From positions 58,924 to 122,923 of the IMG/VR virus record IMGVR_UViG_3300044970_001619: a stretch of DNA of 64,000 nucleotides, one strand, 5' to 3'. How positions within the stretch are numbered: the first letter of the stretch is position 1; each line of letters opens with the position of its first letter. The stretch comes from a virus. The notes under the pieces were generated by a model, which saw only the letters and a list, made by a program, of their open reading frames with translations, made no database searches and was not told the DNA's origin. The translations under genes and the position numbers were made by a program. Below are positions 1 through 9,800 of this stretch, in pieces.

Positions 1-1668
1 AAGTCCTTGAAGACCTTGAGTTCCCTGTGTTCCTTGTGTTCCTTGTGTTCCCTGAGTGCCCTGTGTTCCCTGAGTACCTTGAGTACCTTGAAGACCTTGA
101 AGACCTTGAGTACCCTGAGTGCCTTGAGTTCCCTGAGACCCCTGAGTTCCTTGTGTTCCTTGTGTTCCTTGTGTTCCCTGAGTGCCCTGTGTTCCCTGAG
201 TACCTTGAGTACCTTGAAGACCTTGAAGACCTTGAGTTCCCTGAGTGCCTTGAGTGCCTTGAGTTCCCTGAGTTCCTTGTGTTCCCTGAGTTCCTTGTGT
301 TCCTTGTGTTCCTTGTGTTCCCTGAGTGCCCTGTGTTCCCTGAGTACCTTGAGTACCTTGAAGACCTTGAAGACCTTGAAGACCTTGAGTACCTTGAGTT
401 CCCTGAGTGCCTTGAGTGCCTTGAGTTCCCTGAGTTCCTTGTGTTCCCTGAGTACCTTGAGTTCCCTGTGTTCCTTGACGACCTTGAAGACCTTGAAGAC
501 CTTGAGTGCCTTGAGTGCCTTGAGTTCCCTGTGTTCCCTGTGTTCCCTGTGTTCCTTGAGTACCTTGTGTACCTTGTGTTCCTTGAAGTCCTTGAAGACC
601 TTGAAGACCTTGAAGACCTTGAGTTCCTTGAAGTCCTTGAGTTCCTTGAGTACCTTGTGTACCTTGTGTACCTTGTGTACCTTGTGTACCTTGTGTTCCC
701 TGAGTGCCTTGAGTTCCCTGTGTTCCCTGTGTTCCTTGAAGTCCTTGAAGACCTTGAGTTCCTTGAGTACCTTGAGTACCTTGTGTACCTTGTGTTCCCT
801 GAGTGCCTTGAGTTCCCTGTGTTCCCTGTGTTCCTTGAAGTCCTTGAAGACCTTGAGTCCCTTGAGTTCCTTGAGTTCCCTGAGTGCCCTGTGTGCCCTG
901 TGTACCTTGAGTACCTTGAAGACCTTGAGCACCTTGAGTTCCCTGTGTTCCTTGAGCACCTTGAGTACCTTGTGTACCTTGTGTTCCCTGTGTTCCCTGA
1001 GTACCTTGTGTTCCCTGAGTACCTTGAGTACCTTGTGTTCCCTGAGTACCTTGAGTACCTTGGGTTCCCTGAAGACCTTGAAGACCTTGAGTTCCCTGTG
1101 TGCCCTGTGTACCTTGAGTACCTTGAGTACCTTGAGTACCTTGGGTTCCCTGAAGACCTTGAGTACCTTGGGTTCCCTGAAGACCTTGAGTACCTTGAGT
1201 TCCCTGAGTTCCCTGAGTTCCCTGAGTTCCCTGAGTGCCTTGAGTACCTTGGGTTCCCTGAAGACCTTGAGTACCTTGAGTTCCCTGTGTTCCTTGAGTT
1301 CCCTGAGTACCTTGTGTTCCCTGAGTACCTTGAGTACCTTGGGTTCCCTGAAGACCTTGAAGACCTTGAGTTCCCTGTGTGCCCTGTGTACCTTGAGTAC
1401 CTTGAGTACCTTGAGTACCTTGTGTTCCCTGAGTACCTTGAGTACCTTGGGTTCCCTGAAGACCTTGAGTACCTTGAGTTCCCTGTGTTCCTTGAGTTCC
1501 CTGAGTGCCTTGAGTACCTTGTGTTCCCTGAGTGCCTTGAGTTCCCTGTGTTCCCTGTGTTCCCTGAGTGCCTTGAAGACCCTGAAGACCTTGTGTTCCC
1601 TGAGTTCCCTGAGTACCTTGTGTTCCCTGTGTACCTTGTGTTCCCTGAAGACCTTGAGTTCCTTGAAG
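1..1668 (-). repeat. Collagen-like (GTQ/GLQ)n 9-bp repeat tract
   Basis: A degenerate 9-bp tandem repeat encodes Gly-Thr-Gln, Gly-Leu-Gln or Gly-Ala-Gln triplets on the minus strand, without a break, for at least 556 residues. It reaches the window edge. Synonymous third positions vary, so the protein repeat is more regular than the DNA. Unit gain or loss would keep the reading frame. The tract contains no proline. Confidence 0.95.
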
Positions 1669-4389
1669 AGCAGCATTTTGAATAGTTGCTTTTCCTACAA
1701 CTGCTCCACTCACATCATAAAGTGCTATAAAATCATTACTTTGTGGGTCATTAATTGTCGTAAGACCATTAATATCAAGATTTGTTGCTGTTCCAATAAA
1801 TCTGGTTGCTGTTATAAGTCCAGAAGAATTAATATTTCTAACAACTGCTAAATCATTTTCAGTAAATTGTACATTACCAGCAGCAAGTCTTGTTCCAGTT
1901 GGGAATTGTGTTGAACCAATACCGACTGCATAATTGATTAACCAAGCATCAGTTCCAAGTCCAGCAAAAGTGCCTTCCTTGAACCACATAATTTTCTTAT
2001 ATGTGGAAGGTGCTGTCTCAATTCCAGTAACAAATAAATTAACTAATGGATTTCCTTCTGTTGAAGCAAGAGCAACACCACCATGATTTGCAGTATTATC
2101 GTTAGAAACATCATTACCAAATGCATCAGTTCTATAACCAAGAATAATATCAGGGTCTGTGACAACCAATTCTTGAACATTAACAAATGCAGTTGTACCA
2201 CCAATTGTGATATTTCCAGTTACATTTAAGTTACGATTGATTTGAACATCTCTAGTTACTGTTAAATCTTGAGGAACAACTAGATTATTTGGAAGACTTA
2301 ATACTGGAGTTGAACCTTCACCAGTTCCACCAGTAACAGTAATTTGATTTGAAGTTCCAGAAACTGACTGAATATAATCACCAGTAGTATCTGAACCAAG
2401 AGCAACACTATTTGGTTGAATTGTTGCTGCTAAAGATACATTACCAGTTCCATCAAAACTGACTGGTGAAGCAACAATATCTCCAGTAATTTCAAAAGTT
2501 CTTGCAGTTTCAAGGTTTGTTGCTGTAGTTGCTGTACCTGTTAAGTTACCTACAAAACTTGAAGCAGTTACAACACCTGAGGAATTAATAGTTTGAGCCG
2601 TTAAATTAGTAACACTGGTGACTCCGAGTGTTGATACTCCGATAACTTGAAGATTTTTAGTTGTGGTAAGACCAGTAACACCCAAGGTTGCTAAAGTGGA
2701 AATTCCAATATAAGATAAATTAGTACCTGAAAGATAATCAATCGTACCTGTTGTTACGTCAAGGGTTTCGATTGTTCCAATACCAGTTACATTGATATTA
2801 CGAGCAATAAGTTCATCAAAAGTAATATCATCAGCAACATACAGGTCACCACCAACATAAATGTCACCAGAGAAAGTAGCTATTCCAATAAATGTAGAAA
2901 CCCCAGAGACATAGAGATTAGTATTAGTCAAATAATCAATAGTACCTGTAGTGGCATCTAAAGTAATGATAGTTCCAATACCAGAAGTGTTGAGGTTGGT
3001 ATTTGTTAGGTAATCGATAGTACCTGTATTGGCATCTAATGTTTCAACAGTCCCAATGCCACTAACCTTAAAATCACCATAGACATCAAGTTTTGAAGTT
3101 GGATTTGTAGTTCCTACACCAACAAAACCACTATTTATTATTATAAATTTCGTATCTAAATTTCCAGAAGTAGCAACTTCTTCAAAAGAACCTGAAGTTG
3201 GAATTGTATAAGTATCAAATCTAATTTCTGCTGCTGCTAATCGAATTCTATCTGGTCCTTCAACTGATAAATCGTGGTCGTTCCCTTTAAATATAAGAAG
3301 TTCGGATTCTTCTGTTGCAGGAGTGTAAATTCTTTCTCCAATAAAGGTGTGAGTAAATCCTCCATTAGGAGAATCTCCAGTTGTACCTTTAAACGCAATA
3401 TAATTTGAATCAGAAGAACCTAATCTGATATTTCCATCAACTTGAAGTTTTTCTAATGGATTTTCAACACCAACACCAACAGAACCAATACCAGTAACTA
3501 CAAAAGGGCTGGAATCTGGATTAGCATCCCTAACAACTAATGCATTCCCAGTTCCAGTTTGAGTGATTTTGAGAGCATCACTGGAACTGTTAACTGTTAT
3601 ATCAGTGATTCCAAAATTACTATTCCCAGAAACAGTAAGACTTTGGGCAGTTAATTGTGTTGCAGATGTGATACCAAGAGTACTAATTCCACTATAATAC
3701 AGGTCAATACCAGAAAGATAGTCAATAACACCAGTAGTAACATCTAACGATGTAATAGTACCAACACCTGATACATAAAGATTACCAGTTGTTGTTAAAC
3801 CAGAAAATCTTGCGTTTCTCCATCTATTACTTTCTAAACCAATATCATACGTATTGTCATATTTTGGAACTAAATTTGATACAAATTCACCACCAACATT
3901 AATATCATCAGAAGTAGAGTCACCAATTCCAATTGTCCCACCCCTAAAAATTGCTGTTCCTATAAAGTTAGAACTTCCAGCAACTTCTAAATTTCCACCG
4001 ATATATAAGTTTCCGCCAGTTGTAGTAATGCCACCACCAAATGCTAAGGTTGTTACTCCAATACTTTTTAAATTACCATTTATAACTAAGTCATTTAAAA
4101 TGTCTGCAGATGCATTAATATCTACATTATTATTAAAAGTTGAAATTCCAGAAACATATAAACTACTTAGTGATGTCGCAGAACCAATTAATTCACCATC
4201 AACATAAAAACCCTTAGCAGTAAGAATTCCAGTAAATTCACCATCTCCAATTACATATAAACTTCTACCCTCAGAAGTTGTAGTTCCTATTCCTACATTT
4301 CCAATAACTTCAAGTACTGTTTTCCCTTCTGTATAAGAACTTATACCAATCTTAAAGTTTTTTTGACGATTGCTGAGGTACTTTGCCAT
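1..4389 (-). CDS. Collagen-like tail-fibre protein, C-terminus beyond the window
   Basis: The gene is open from ATG at 4389 to the window edge with no stop (at least 1463 residues). It starts MAKYLSNRQKNFKIGISSY and continues with beta-rich fibre repeats of the type GIGTTNPTSKLDVYGDFKVSG. One SSFVGNLTGTATTA unit is present, followed by the linker KATIQNAALQG, and from about residue 907 an uninterrupted (G-T/L-Q)n stalk. Such stalks trimerise in phage fibres, so a distal side-fibre role is likely. It is the third gene of cassette 3, 8 nt after the 109-residue gene. The receptor-binding tip or chaperone, if any, lies outside the window. Confidence 0.85.
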   Translation of the reverse strand, partial: MAKYLSNRQKNFKIGISSYTEGKTVLEVIGNVGIGTTTSEGRSLYVIGDGEFTGILTAKGFYVDGELIGSATSLSSLYVSGISTFNNNVDINASADILNDLVINGNLKSIGVTTLAFGGGITTTGGNLYIGGNLEVAGSSNFIGTAIFRGGTIGIGDSTSDDINVGGEFVSNLVPKYDNTYDIGLESNRWRNARFSGLTTTGNLYVSGVGTITSLDVTTGVIDYLSGIDLYYSGISTLGITSATQLTAQSLTVSGNSNFGITDITVNSSSDALKITQTGTGNALVVRDANPDSSPFVVTGIGSVGVGVENPLEKLQVDGNIRLGSSDSNYIAFKGTTGDSPNGGFTHTFIGERIYTPATEESELLIFKGNDHDLSVEGPDRIRLAAAEIRFDTYTIPTSGSFEEVATSGNLDTKFIIINSGFVGVGTTNPTSKLDVYGDFKVSGIGTVETLDANTGTIDYLTNTNLNTSGIGTIITLDATTGTIDYLTNTNLYVSGVSTFIGIATFSGDIYVGGDLYVADDITFDELIARNINVTGIGTIETLDVTTGTIDYLSGTNLSYIGISTLATLGVTGLTTTKNLQVIGVSTLGVTSVTNLTAQTINSSGVVTASSFVGNLTGTATTATNLETARTFEITGDIVASPVSFDGTGNVSLAATIQPNSVALGSDTTGDYIQSVSGTSNQITVTGGTGEGSTPVLSLPNNLVVPQDLTVTRDVQINRNLNVTGNITIGGTTAFVNVQELVVTDPDIILGYRTDAFGNDVSNDNTANHGGVALASTEGNPLVNLFVTGIETAPSTYKKIMWFKEGTFAGLGTDAWLINYAVGIGSTQFPTGTRLAAGNVQFTENDLAVVRNINSSGLITATRFIGTATNLDINGLTTINDPQSNDFIALYDVSGAVVGKATIQNAALQGTQGLQGTQGTQGTQGTQGTQGTQGLQGLQGTQGTQGTQGTQGTQGTQGTQGTQGTQGTQGTQGTQGLQGTQGTQGTQGTQGTQGTQGTQGTQGTQGTQGLQGLQGTQGTQGTQGTQGTQGTQGTQGTQGTQGLQGTQGTQGTQGTQGTQGTQGTQGTQGLQGTQGTQGLQGTQGTQGTQGTQGTQGTQGTQGLQGLQGTQGTQGTQGTQGTQGTQGTQGTQGTQGTQGTQGTQGAQGTQGTQGAQGLQGTQGTQGTQGTQGTQGTQGTQGLQGLQGTQGTQGTQGTQGTQGTQGTQGTQGTQGLQGLQGTQGTQGTQGTQGTQGTQGTQGTQGTQGTQGTQGLQGTQGLQGLQGLQGLQGTQGTQGTQGTQGTQGTQGTQGTQGTQGLQGLQGRQGTQGTQGTQGTQGTQGTQGTQGTQGTQGTQGLQGLQGLQGTQGTQGTQGTQGTQGTQGTQGTQGTQGTQGTQGTQGTQGTQGLQGLQGTQGTQGTQGTQGTQGTQGTQGTQGSQGTQGTQGTQGLQGLQGTQGTQGTQGTQGTQGTQGTQGTQGLQGL

Positions 4390-4397
4390 TTTTGGTA

Positions 4398-4727
4398 TTA
4401 GTTAAGTGTTTCTAAAATACTTGCGACAAGTTTCAGATTAGTTGCATTACTACCAGATATAACTAATTTATCTCCACTTTCAAGAACTAATTTTCCAGAA
4501 AGAAGATTTATTGTATCATTTCCAGCAACTGGATATTGCTTTAACATTTCTGTGTCAGTAGAACTTCTGCGATGAAAAACTGTAATATCTTGAGAAGTTG
4601 TTCCGATATTTGTGACTTGTGCTAAAAGTACAACTCCAGTATAACCAACTGGAGCAGTATAAACTTCTGTTGGACTTGCAGATACAACTGCAGTAACTGT
4701 CTGAAATACATTTAACGGTAGTGCCAT
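4398..4727 (-). CDS. Small virion beta protein of cassette 3
   Basis: 109 residues, ATG at 4727. It is a paralogue of the proteins at 22560 and 29299. Shared elements are an N-terminal NVFQTVTAV-like start, VYTAPVGYTGVVLLAQVTN, an HRRS tetrad, and a C-terminal GKLVLESGDKLVISG stretch. All three sit directly after a beta-helix protein and before a fibre gene. The size and beta-rich character suggest a small structural or adaptor subunit. The function is not known from sequence. It lies 2 nt after the upstream gene, so it is probably translationally coupled. Confidence 0.8.
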   Translation of the reverse strand: MALPLNVFQTVTAVVSASPTEVYTAPVGYTGVVLLAQVTNIGTTSQDITVFHRRSSTDTEMLKQYPVAGNDTINLLSGKLVLESGDKLVISGSNATNLKLVASILETLN

Positions 4728-4729
4728 TC

Positions 4730-6544
4730 TTATTCTCCTCCAAGTGCTAAAATGAATGGTGTCATTGATGAAAACAAACTCTTAGAATAAATTGTTCCAC
4801 TAATTGTTCCTGTTTGTTGGTTAATGGTAACACCATCTCCTATTCTAAAATTTCCAGATTGGTCTGTACTTGTATAAACAACTAATCCACCATTTCTCAT
4901 ATCAATTTCATTTTCTTGAATTGCAACACCACCAGTTACAGGTAAAGCAGATGCGATGTTTGTTCCTGACCCAATATATTCAAATGAATGACCAGATGCT
5001 AAAATACGACTTTGCTTAAAGAAAAAAGTTGTAGTTCCAACTCCAACGGAAAATGGAACACTATCATTTAAAATAATTGTACAAATTCCAGATACAATTG
5101 GAGTAGAACTTTGAATTGAATAATAAGATGGAATCAAATTAGCAACCCCTATTGCAGTATTTATTCCAACATTAGGAGAACCAAAAGTAACTGTTGGTGG
5201 AGTTGAACCATATCCTCTTCCACTTGAAACCATTTGAACAGAAACTACTGATCCATTTTCAACTTCAGCAATTCCAGAAGCAGATATTCCCCAAGAAGTT
5301 TCTGGTGAAGAAAATGTAATTGATGTATTTCCACTGTAACCAGTTCCACCAGCACTTACGTTCACACTTCCAATTGTATAATACGGTTGCCCAAAATAAA
5401 CAACTTGACCATCAAATGGACGAACTACATTTATTTTTACAGCACCTCCAGATGAATAAGTGTGCTGAATGGTGGAAACTCCAACATAAACTTCAAATGA
5501 TGTTGATGATGGTAAATTTGCAACCTCAAAAACATATCCATTATTTCCCGAAGGAAATATAGAAGTTCCCTCTCCATAGGAACAAGTAAAAGTAAGATTA
5601 TTAATTGAGACTCCCATTCCAACACTGAAATTATGATTTTGACTGACAGTAATAGTCGTTAAACCAGTTGCATTATCATAAACTGCGTTTGTGACATTTA
5701 ACGTTGGTATATTTAAATCTAAAACAAAAGTATCAGAATTTTCAGATGCTGCTACTGTAACTATTCCTGTATATTTTTTAGCACTTACTCCATCTGCAAC
5801 TAGAGCATAATTTCCAAAGGATGAGTTGGAATTAGTTAAATCACAACCACCACCAGAACCACAATAAACAGCAATATCATTACAAATAGTAAACATAGAT
5901 ACTAACTGTGCGTATCCTTCATTTGTAATGGATGCTCCAATTCCATTCTGATTGTATTGCGTATAAGAATCCAAAACCATACTTTTAGTTGGTCCTATTG
6001 CTTTAGAACCATCAACTTTTAATCCAATACTATTTGGAATAAAATTAGTACAATTTTGAATATAAGGTGATTGATTTATATAAACAGGTTTGGTTGGATT
6101 GAAAGCAAAAACTGCCTTTCCTGAATTTAAACTTCCAGAAAAAGACATATTGGAAACATAATTTCCATTATTAACATAAAAGAAATCAGTATTTGAATTC
6201 TGTGGGACAACTGTAACTTCTCTTAGGTTGTCTCCAACAATACTAATTTGTTTTGGTAAAGAAATTGGATTATTTTCTATGTAAGTTCCAGCACTAACTT
6301 TAATAACAGTTCCCTCTGTTGCAATTCCAACTGCTGCTGCGATAGTTGCTTTTGCTTCTCCGAGTTTTTTTCCTGTGTTTGAATCGTTTCCGTCTTCTGT
6401 GACATATAAAATATTTGAAACTACATAATCAGAGTTTACTTGTACTGCGTCAGCAAGATTTGCTGAAATTACTTTTATAGCATTATTAGTTCCAACTCTT
6501 ACCTTAGTATTATTTGTTCCTACTCTTACTTTAATATTATCCAT
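4730..6544 (-). CDS. Beta-helix (pectin-lyase-like) tail protein of cassette 3
   Basis: 604 residues. After a short N-terminus repeating KVRVGTNN, residues from about 45 (ILYVTEDGNDSNTGKK) match the start of right-handed beta-helix phage proteins, with the rungs GTYIENNPISLPKQISIVGD and SPYIQNCTNFIPNSIGLKV. The C-terminal motif TSTDQSGNFRIGDG and the ending FILALGGE recur in the 1140- and 914-residue proteins. The likely role is a tail adhesin or fibre-base protein, possibly polysaccharide-binding; no catalytic residues can be assigned. A late-type box lies 27 nt upstream. Confidence 0.8.
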   Translation of the reverse strand: MDNIKVRVGTNNTKVRVGTNNAIKVISANLADAVQVNSDYVVSNILYVTEDGNDSNTGKKLGEAKATIAAAVGIATEGTVIKVSAGTYIENNPISLPKQISIVGDNLREVTVVPQNSNTDFFYVNNGNYVSNMSFSGSLNSGKAVFAFNPTKPVYINQSPYIQNCTNFIPNSIGLKVDGSKAIGPTKSMVLDSYTQYNQNGIGASITNEGYAQLVSMFTICNDIAVYCGSGGGCDLTNSNSSFGNYALVADGVSAKKYTGIVTVAASENSDTFVLDLNIPTLNVTNAVYDNATGLTTITVSQNHNFSVGMGVSINNLTFTCSYGEGTSIFPSGNNGYVFEVANLPSSTSFEVYVGVSTIQHTYSSGGAVKINVVRPFDGQVVYFGQPYYTIGSVNVSAGGTGYSGNTSITFSSPETSWGISASGIAEVENGSVVSVQMVSSGRGYGSTPPTVTFGSPNVGINTAIGVANLIPSYYSIQSSTPIVSGICTIILNDSVPFSVGVGTTTFFFKQSRILASGHSFEYIGSGTNIASALPVTGGVAIQENEIDMRNGGLVVYTSTDQSGNFRIGDGVTINQQTGTISGTIYSKSLFSSMTPFILALGGE

Positions 6545-6570
6545 CTGGTATTGAGAGAAAATAACCTCAG

Positions 6571-6578
6571 AATTTATA
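6571..6578 (-). promoter_or_regulatory. Late-promoter-like box TATAAATT
   Basis: Seven of eight bases match the T4 late consensus TATAAATA on the minus strand, 27 nt before the ATG at 6544. The position is typical for a late structural operon. Confidence 0.45.
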
Positions 6579-6637
6579 GATATTTTCCCTGTTCTATAAT
6601 TACTAAGGTAATGGTAGGAACTTCAATTTCTAATTAC

Positions 6638-6664
6638 AAAAGGGACAATATCTTTGTCCCTTTT
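6638..6664 (-). terminator. Hairpin terminator after the 56-residue gene
   Basis: A perfect 10-bp stem (AAAAGGGACA with TGTCCCTTTT) and a 7-nt loop lie 2 nt past the stop of the gene at 6667. The stem is symmetrical with A/T flanks, so it could work on either strand, but only minus-strand genes surround it. Confidence 0.7.
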
Positions 6665-6666
6665 AT

Positions 6667-6837
6667 TTATTCTTCTTCTTGCTTTCCTTCTTCTAACTCA
6701 TCCAATGCTTCTAATGCTCCCTGAACTTTAAGAAATTCTTCTTTTTTGACATTAAATTGTTGCTCAAGTGCAACAAGTTCATCACGAATTTGAACTGCCT
6801 TTTGTGTTAAAGAACTAATCATTTCTTGTTTAGTCAT
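6667..6837 (-). CDS. Small coiled-coil protein, paralogue of the 62960 gene
   Basis: 56 residues, ATG at 6837. It is acidic and predicted helical (MTKQEMISSLTQKAVQIRD..., then EEFLKVQGALEALDELEEG). The EFLKVQGALE segment closely resembles ELFLKVQGAIE in the protein at 62960-63178, so the phage carries two copies at opposite ends of this window. It has its own late box (6862) and terminator, making it a single-gene unit. The role is unknown; a structural or assembly helper is one possibility. Confidence 0.75.
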   Translation of the reverse strand: MTKQEMISSLTQKAVQIRDELVALEQQFNVKKEEFLKVQGALEALDELEEGKQEEE

Positions 6838-6861
6838 AATTTTATAGAATAACTATGAGGG

Positions 6862-6869
6862 TATTTATG
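6862..6869 (-). promoter_or_regulatory. Late promoter box CATAAATA
   Basis: CATAAATA on the minus strand, 25 nt before the ATG at 6837, fits the NATAAATA late consensus of T4-like cyanophages. It lies in the short gap after the stop of the 2510-residue gene. Confidence 0.6.
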
Positions 6870-6872
6870 TTA

Positions 6873-9800
6873 TTATGCAGTTCTCATAATGAATGCAAGT
6901 GCATAATACGGAGGTAAGTTTGCATTTGTTGCTACTGAACCTTCTACACTGACAGAAACATTATGCCCGTGTGTTGCATCAATAGCAATACCACCATCAA
7001 CAAATTGACTATCTGTTTGTGATGGCGTCGCATTTTGAAATGCAGAACGGTCTGAGCGAGATAAAATACCTTCATTAAATACTGTACTAGCACCATAAGA
7101 TTCTGCAATTGGCCAAATGTCACCCGTTAATACTTTACTGGTGTCTGATGTTGATGCTGTATGACTATGAGAAACCAAAGTGGCATCTGCACTACCACCA
7201 ATATCTCCAGGATCATATGGAGAACTTCCACTTTGGGATGTAGTTCCAGTCTTAGTAAGACTATCTGCAGCAACAATAAATTTATTTCTCAAATCTGGAG
7301 TTCCATTACTCCCATTACATAATGCCCATCCTGTTGGAACCGTAGTTCCAGACCACATAATAATTCCACCAACTGGAATAGTTCCATTTCCAACAAATGA
7401 ACCAGCAGTAACAGAACCAGTCCCAACACTTAATGAAGTTCCAGTAATAGAACCATTAAGATTCAGAGAGTTTTTCCACTCAACACCACCAGCTTCATTA
7501 CTATCAGCAGTTAATATTGTTCCATTGGCACCGACAGCAAGTGTTGTTGCTGCATTATCTCCTGTTGCAACAAGAATTTCACCTTTATTGTTCCAATCCT
7601 GATTAGATTTGAGACTTCCCTGCCCACCAAGAGCAAGAATAAAACAAGGAATTCCAGAAGGGGGAGCTTCACTGAAGTCAATTATATTTGTATAAGCACC
7701 ACTAACCTGTCGGATTATATAGTCAGTAGATGGTTTTTGTATTACACCACCAAGAGAAACAATTAAATTATCAGGACCAAGTGGTACAAATGCTGCATTT
7801 GAAGTTCTAAACAATTGGAATGATGTTCCAGTTCCATTAAATAAACCACTAATATCCTTCAATACTTCGGAATTTCCTGTTGGTAAATTTGATGTTGCAA
7901 TTGGAGGTTGAGGGACAAACCCAAGAGCATTTACCACATCTTGTGACTCCAGTTTTGAATTTGACCCATCTGCTCTTAGTATATTTGGAATGCCAGATGT
8001 CGATGGACTTCCATTCACAGCAAATCCAGAAGAAGTTACATTACCACTAACTCCAAGAGTACCATTAAAAGATGAATTTCCTTGAGAATTAACAGTTAAA
8101 ATTCCATCAGAAACAATTGTTCCTTTTGTAGTAACATTTCCAGTATTTCCTGCAACAGTAAATTTGTCAGTATTAATGTTAAAATCAGAAACAGTTACTG
8201 TTTGTCCACTAGTATTAACAAGATTGAAAAGATTTAAATTTCCTCTAATGGTTGAAACTCCAACACTTCCGACTTCAAATCTTGATGGTGTGTTCAAACC
8301 ATTTAGAGTCAATGCACCAAGAACACTTAAATCACCATCTTGATTGAGTTTAAGTTTAGTTTCAATTTGATTTCTTGCTGTATTCTCACCAACTGAATCA
8401 AAACTTTCTTGTCCTGGTGAAACAGAACTATTTGTACTTGCTAATTTCCAAGAATAAGAATCACTTACATCAATACCAGCATACCATCTACGATTACCTG
8501 AATCATTTGAGAACCAAGAAAGAACAACGTCTCCAGGTCCATCATTTTTAAGTTTGAAATGACTTCCAGTCAAGTCAGATCCAGCACTAAGACTTGTATA
8601 AGTTGCTGTTATTCCACTACCAACTCTAAATCTTTCAATTCCTTGATTTTGGAAAACTATATCGGTGCTGTGATTGTGATTTAAGACAAATCCAGAGGTG
8701 CTACTTGAACTAAATTGTGTTCTTCCACCAGGCACAAGATCTTCACTGTCTCCAATAGAAGATATTCCAATTGTTCCGTGAACTTGTAATTTTGATGATA
8801 GAGTTGTAGTTCCAATTCCAAGATTTCCATCACCAGTTATAACAACATTTCTTGAATCACCATCAGAAAATGCAATTTCATTACCATTAGGAACGTTAAT
8901 TACTAAACCGGATTGATATTTTTCAGTTGTCTCTACTGCTTGTATTGTTCCTTTTTTGACTTGATTTGAGGAATATAAATTCAAACTAGTTTGAATTCCA
9001 ACATCACCAATTATAGACAATTTATCTGTTGGATTTGTGGTTCCTATACCTACAGACCCACTTATATAAGCACCACTATTGATCTGTAACAATTGATTGG
9101 AAGTTCCCGTAAAAATTGTTGTTCCGATTCCTACAAGACCACTAAATGTAGAAACCCCAGCAACTTCTAAATCATAAAATCTACTTCTAAGTCTTGGTAC
9201 AGTTTGACTATCAACAAGGTCTCCTGGATTATAAACATAAATGGCATAACTTGTGCCACCAGCACCTGCTCCACTAAAAAATGCAGTTTTTCTGATATTA
9301 ATATTATTAAAATTGACATTATTTAAGGTAATTCCAGATTCAATTTCAACTTGACCAGAAAATACTACGTCCTTAAATTTTGATTTTCCACCAACGTAAA
9401 ATGCAACATCATTAACTCCAGGATCTGAAGTATTTGCAAAATCATTGGAATTACCAATTCCAATTTTATCAACTTTAAAATCTAAAATATCTTTAGATTG
9501 ACTGATTGGACCAAATTTCTTCCACTCTCCATCGACATAAACTTGTCCAATGTAACCTTCGTTTGGAAGGGATTTTAGGGAAATATTACCACGATTTACT
9601 AAATTTGCATCAGTTGGGGTTGATATTCCTACTGTAACTAATTTATAAGTTGTTGTGTCACCTTTTACATAAAGATTTTTAACATTAACACCTTCATCAG
9701 AAGTGCTTACTACTTTTTTATTGAAACTTACTGGTCCATAGAATTGACTTGTCTCTTTTGCTCCATCACCACCCTCAACAGTAATTCTTCCCCTTGCTAG

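Noticed and set aside
1-1668. Possible CRISPR array or tandem satellite
   Set aside because: The units are 9 bp, have no spacers and preserve a Gly-X-Gln protein repeat, so they are coding stalk repeats.
7-1851. Long plus-strand open frames (TLSSLCSL-type and LEFPVFLEY-type) over the repeat tract
   Set aside because: They are by-products of the 9-bp repeat, which stays open in several frames. The minus-strand collagen-like frame continues into a normal fibre protein upstream, while these end at random.
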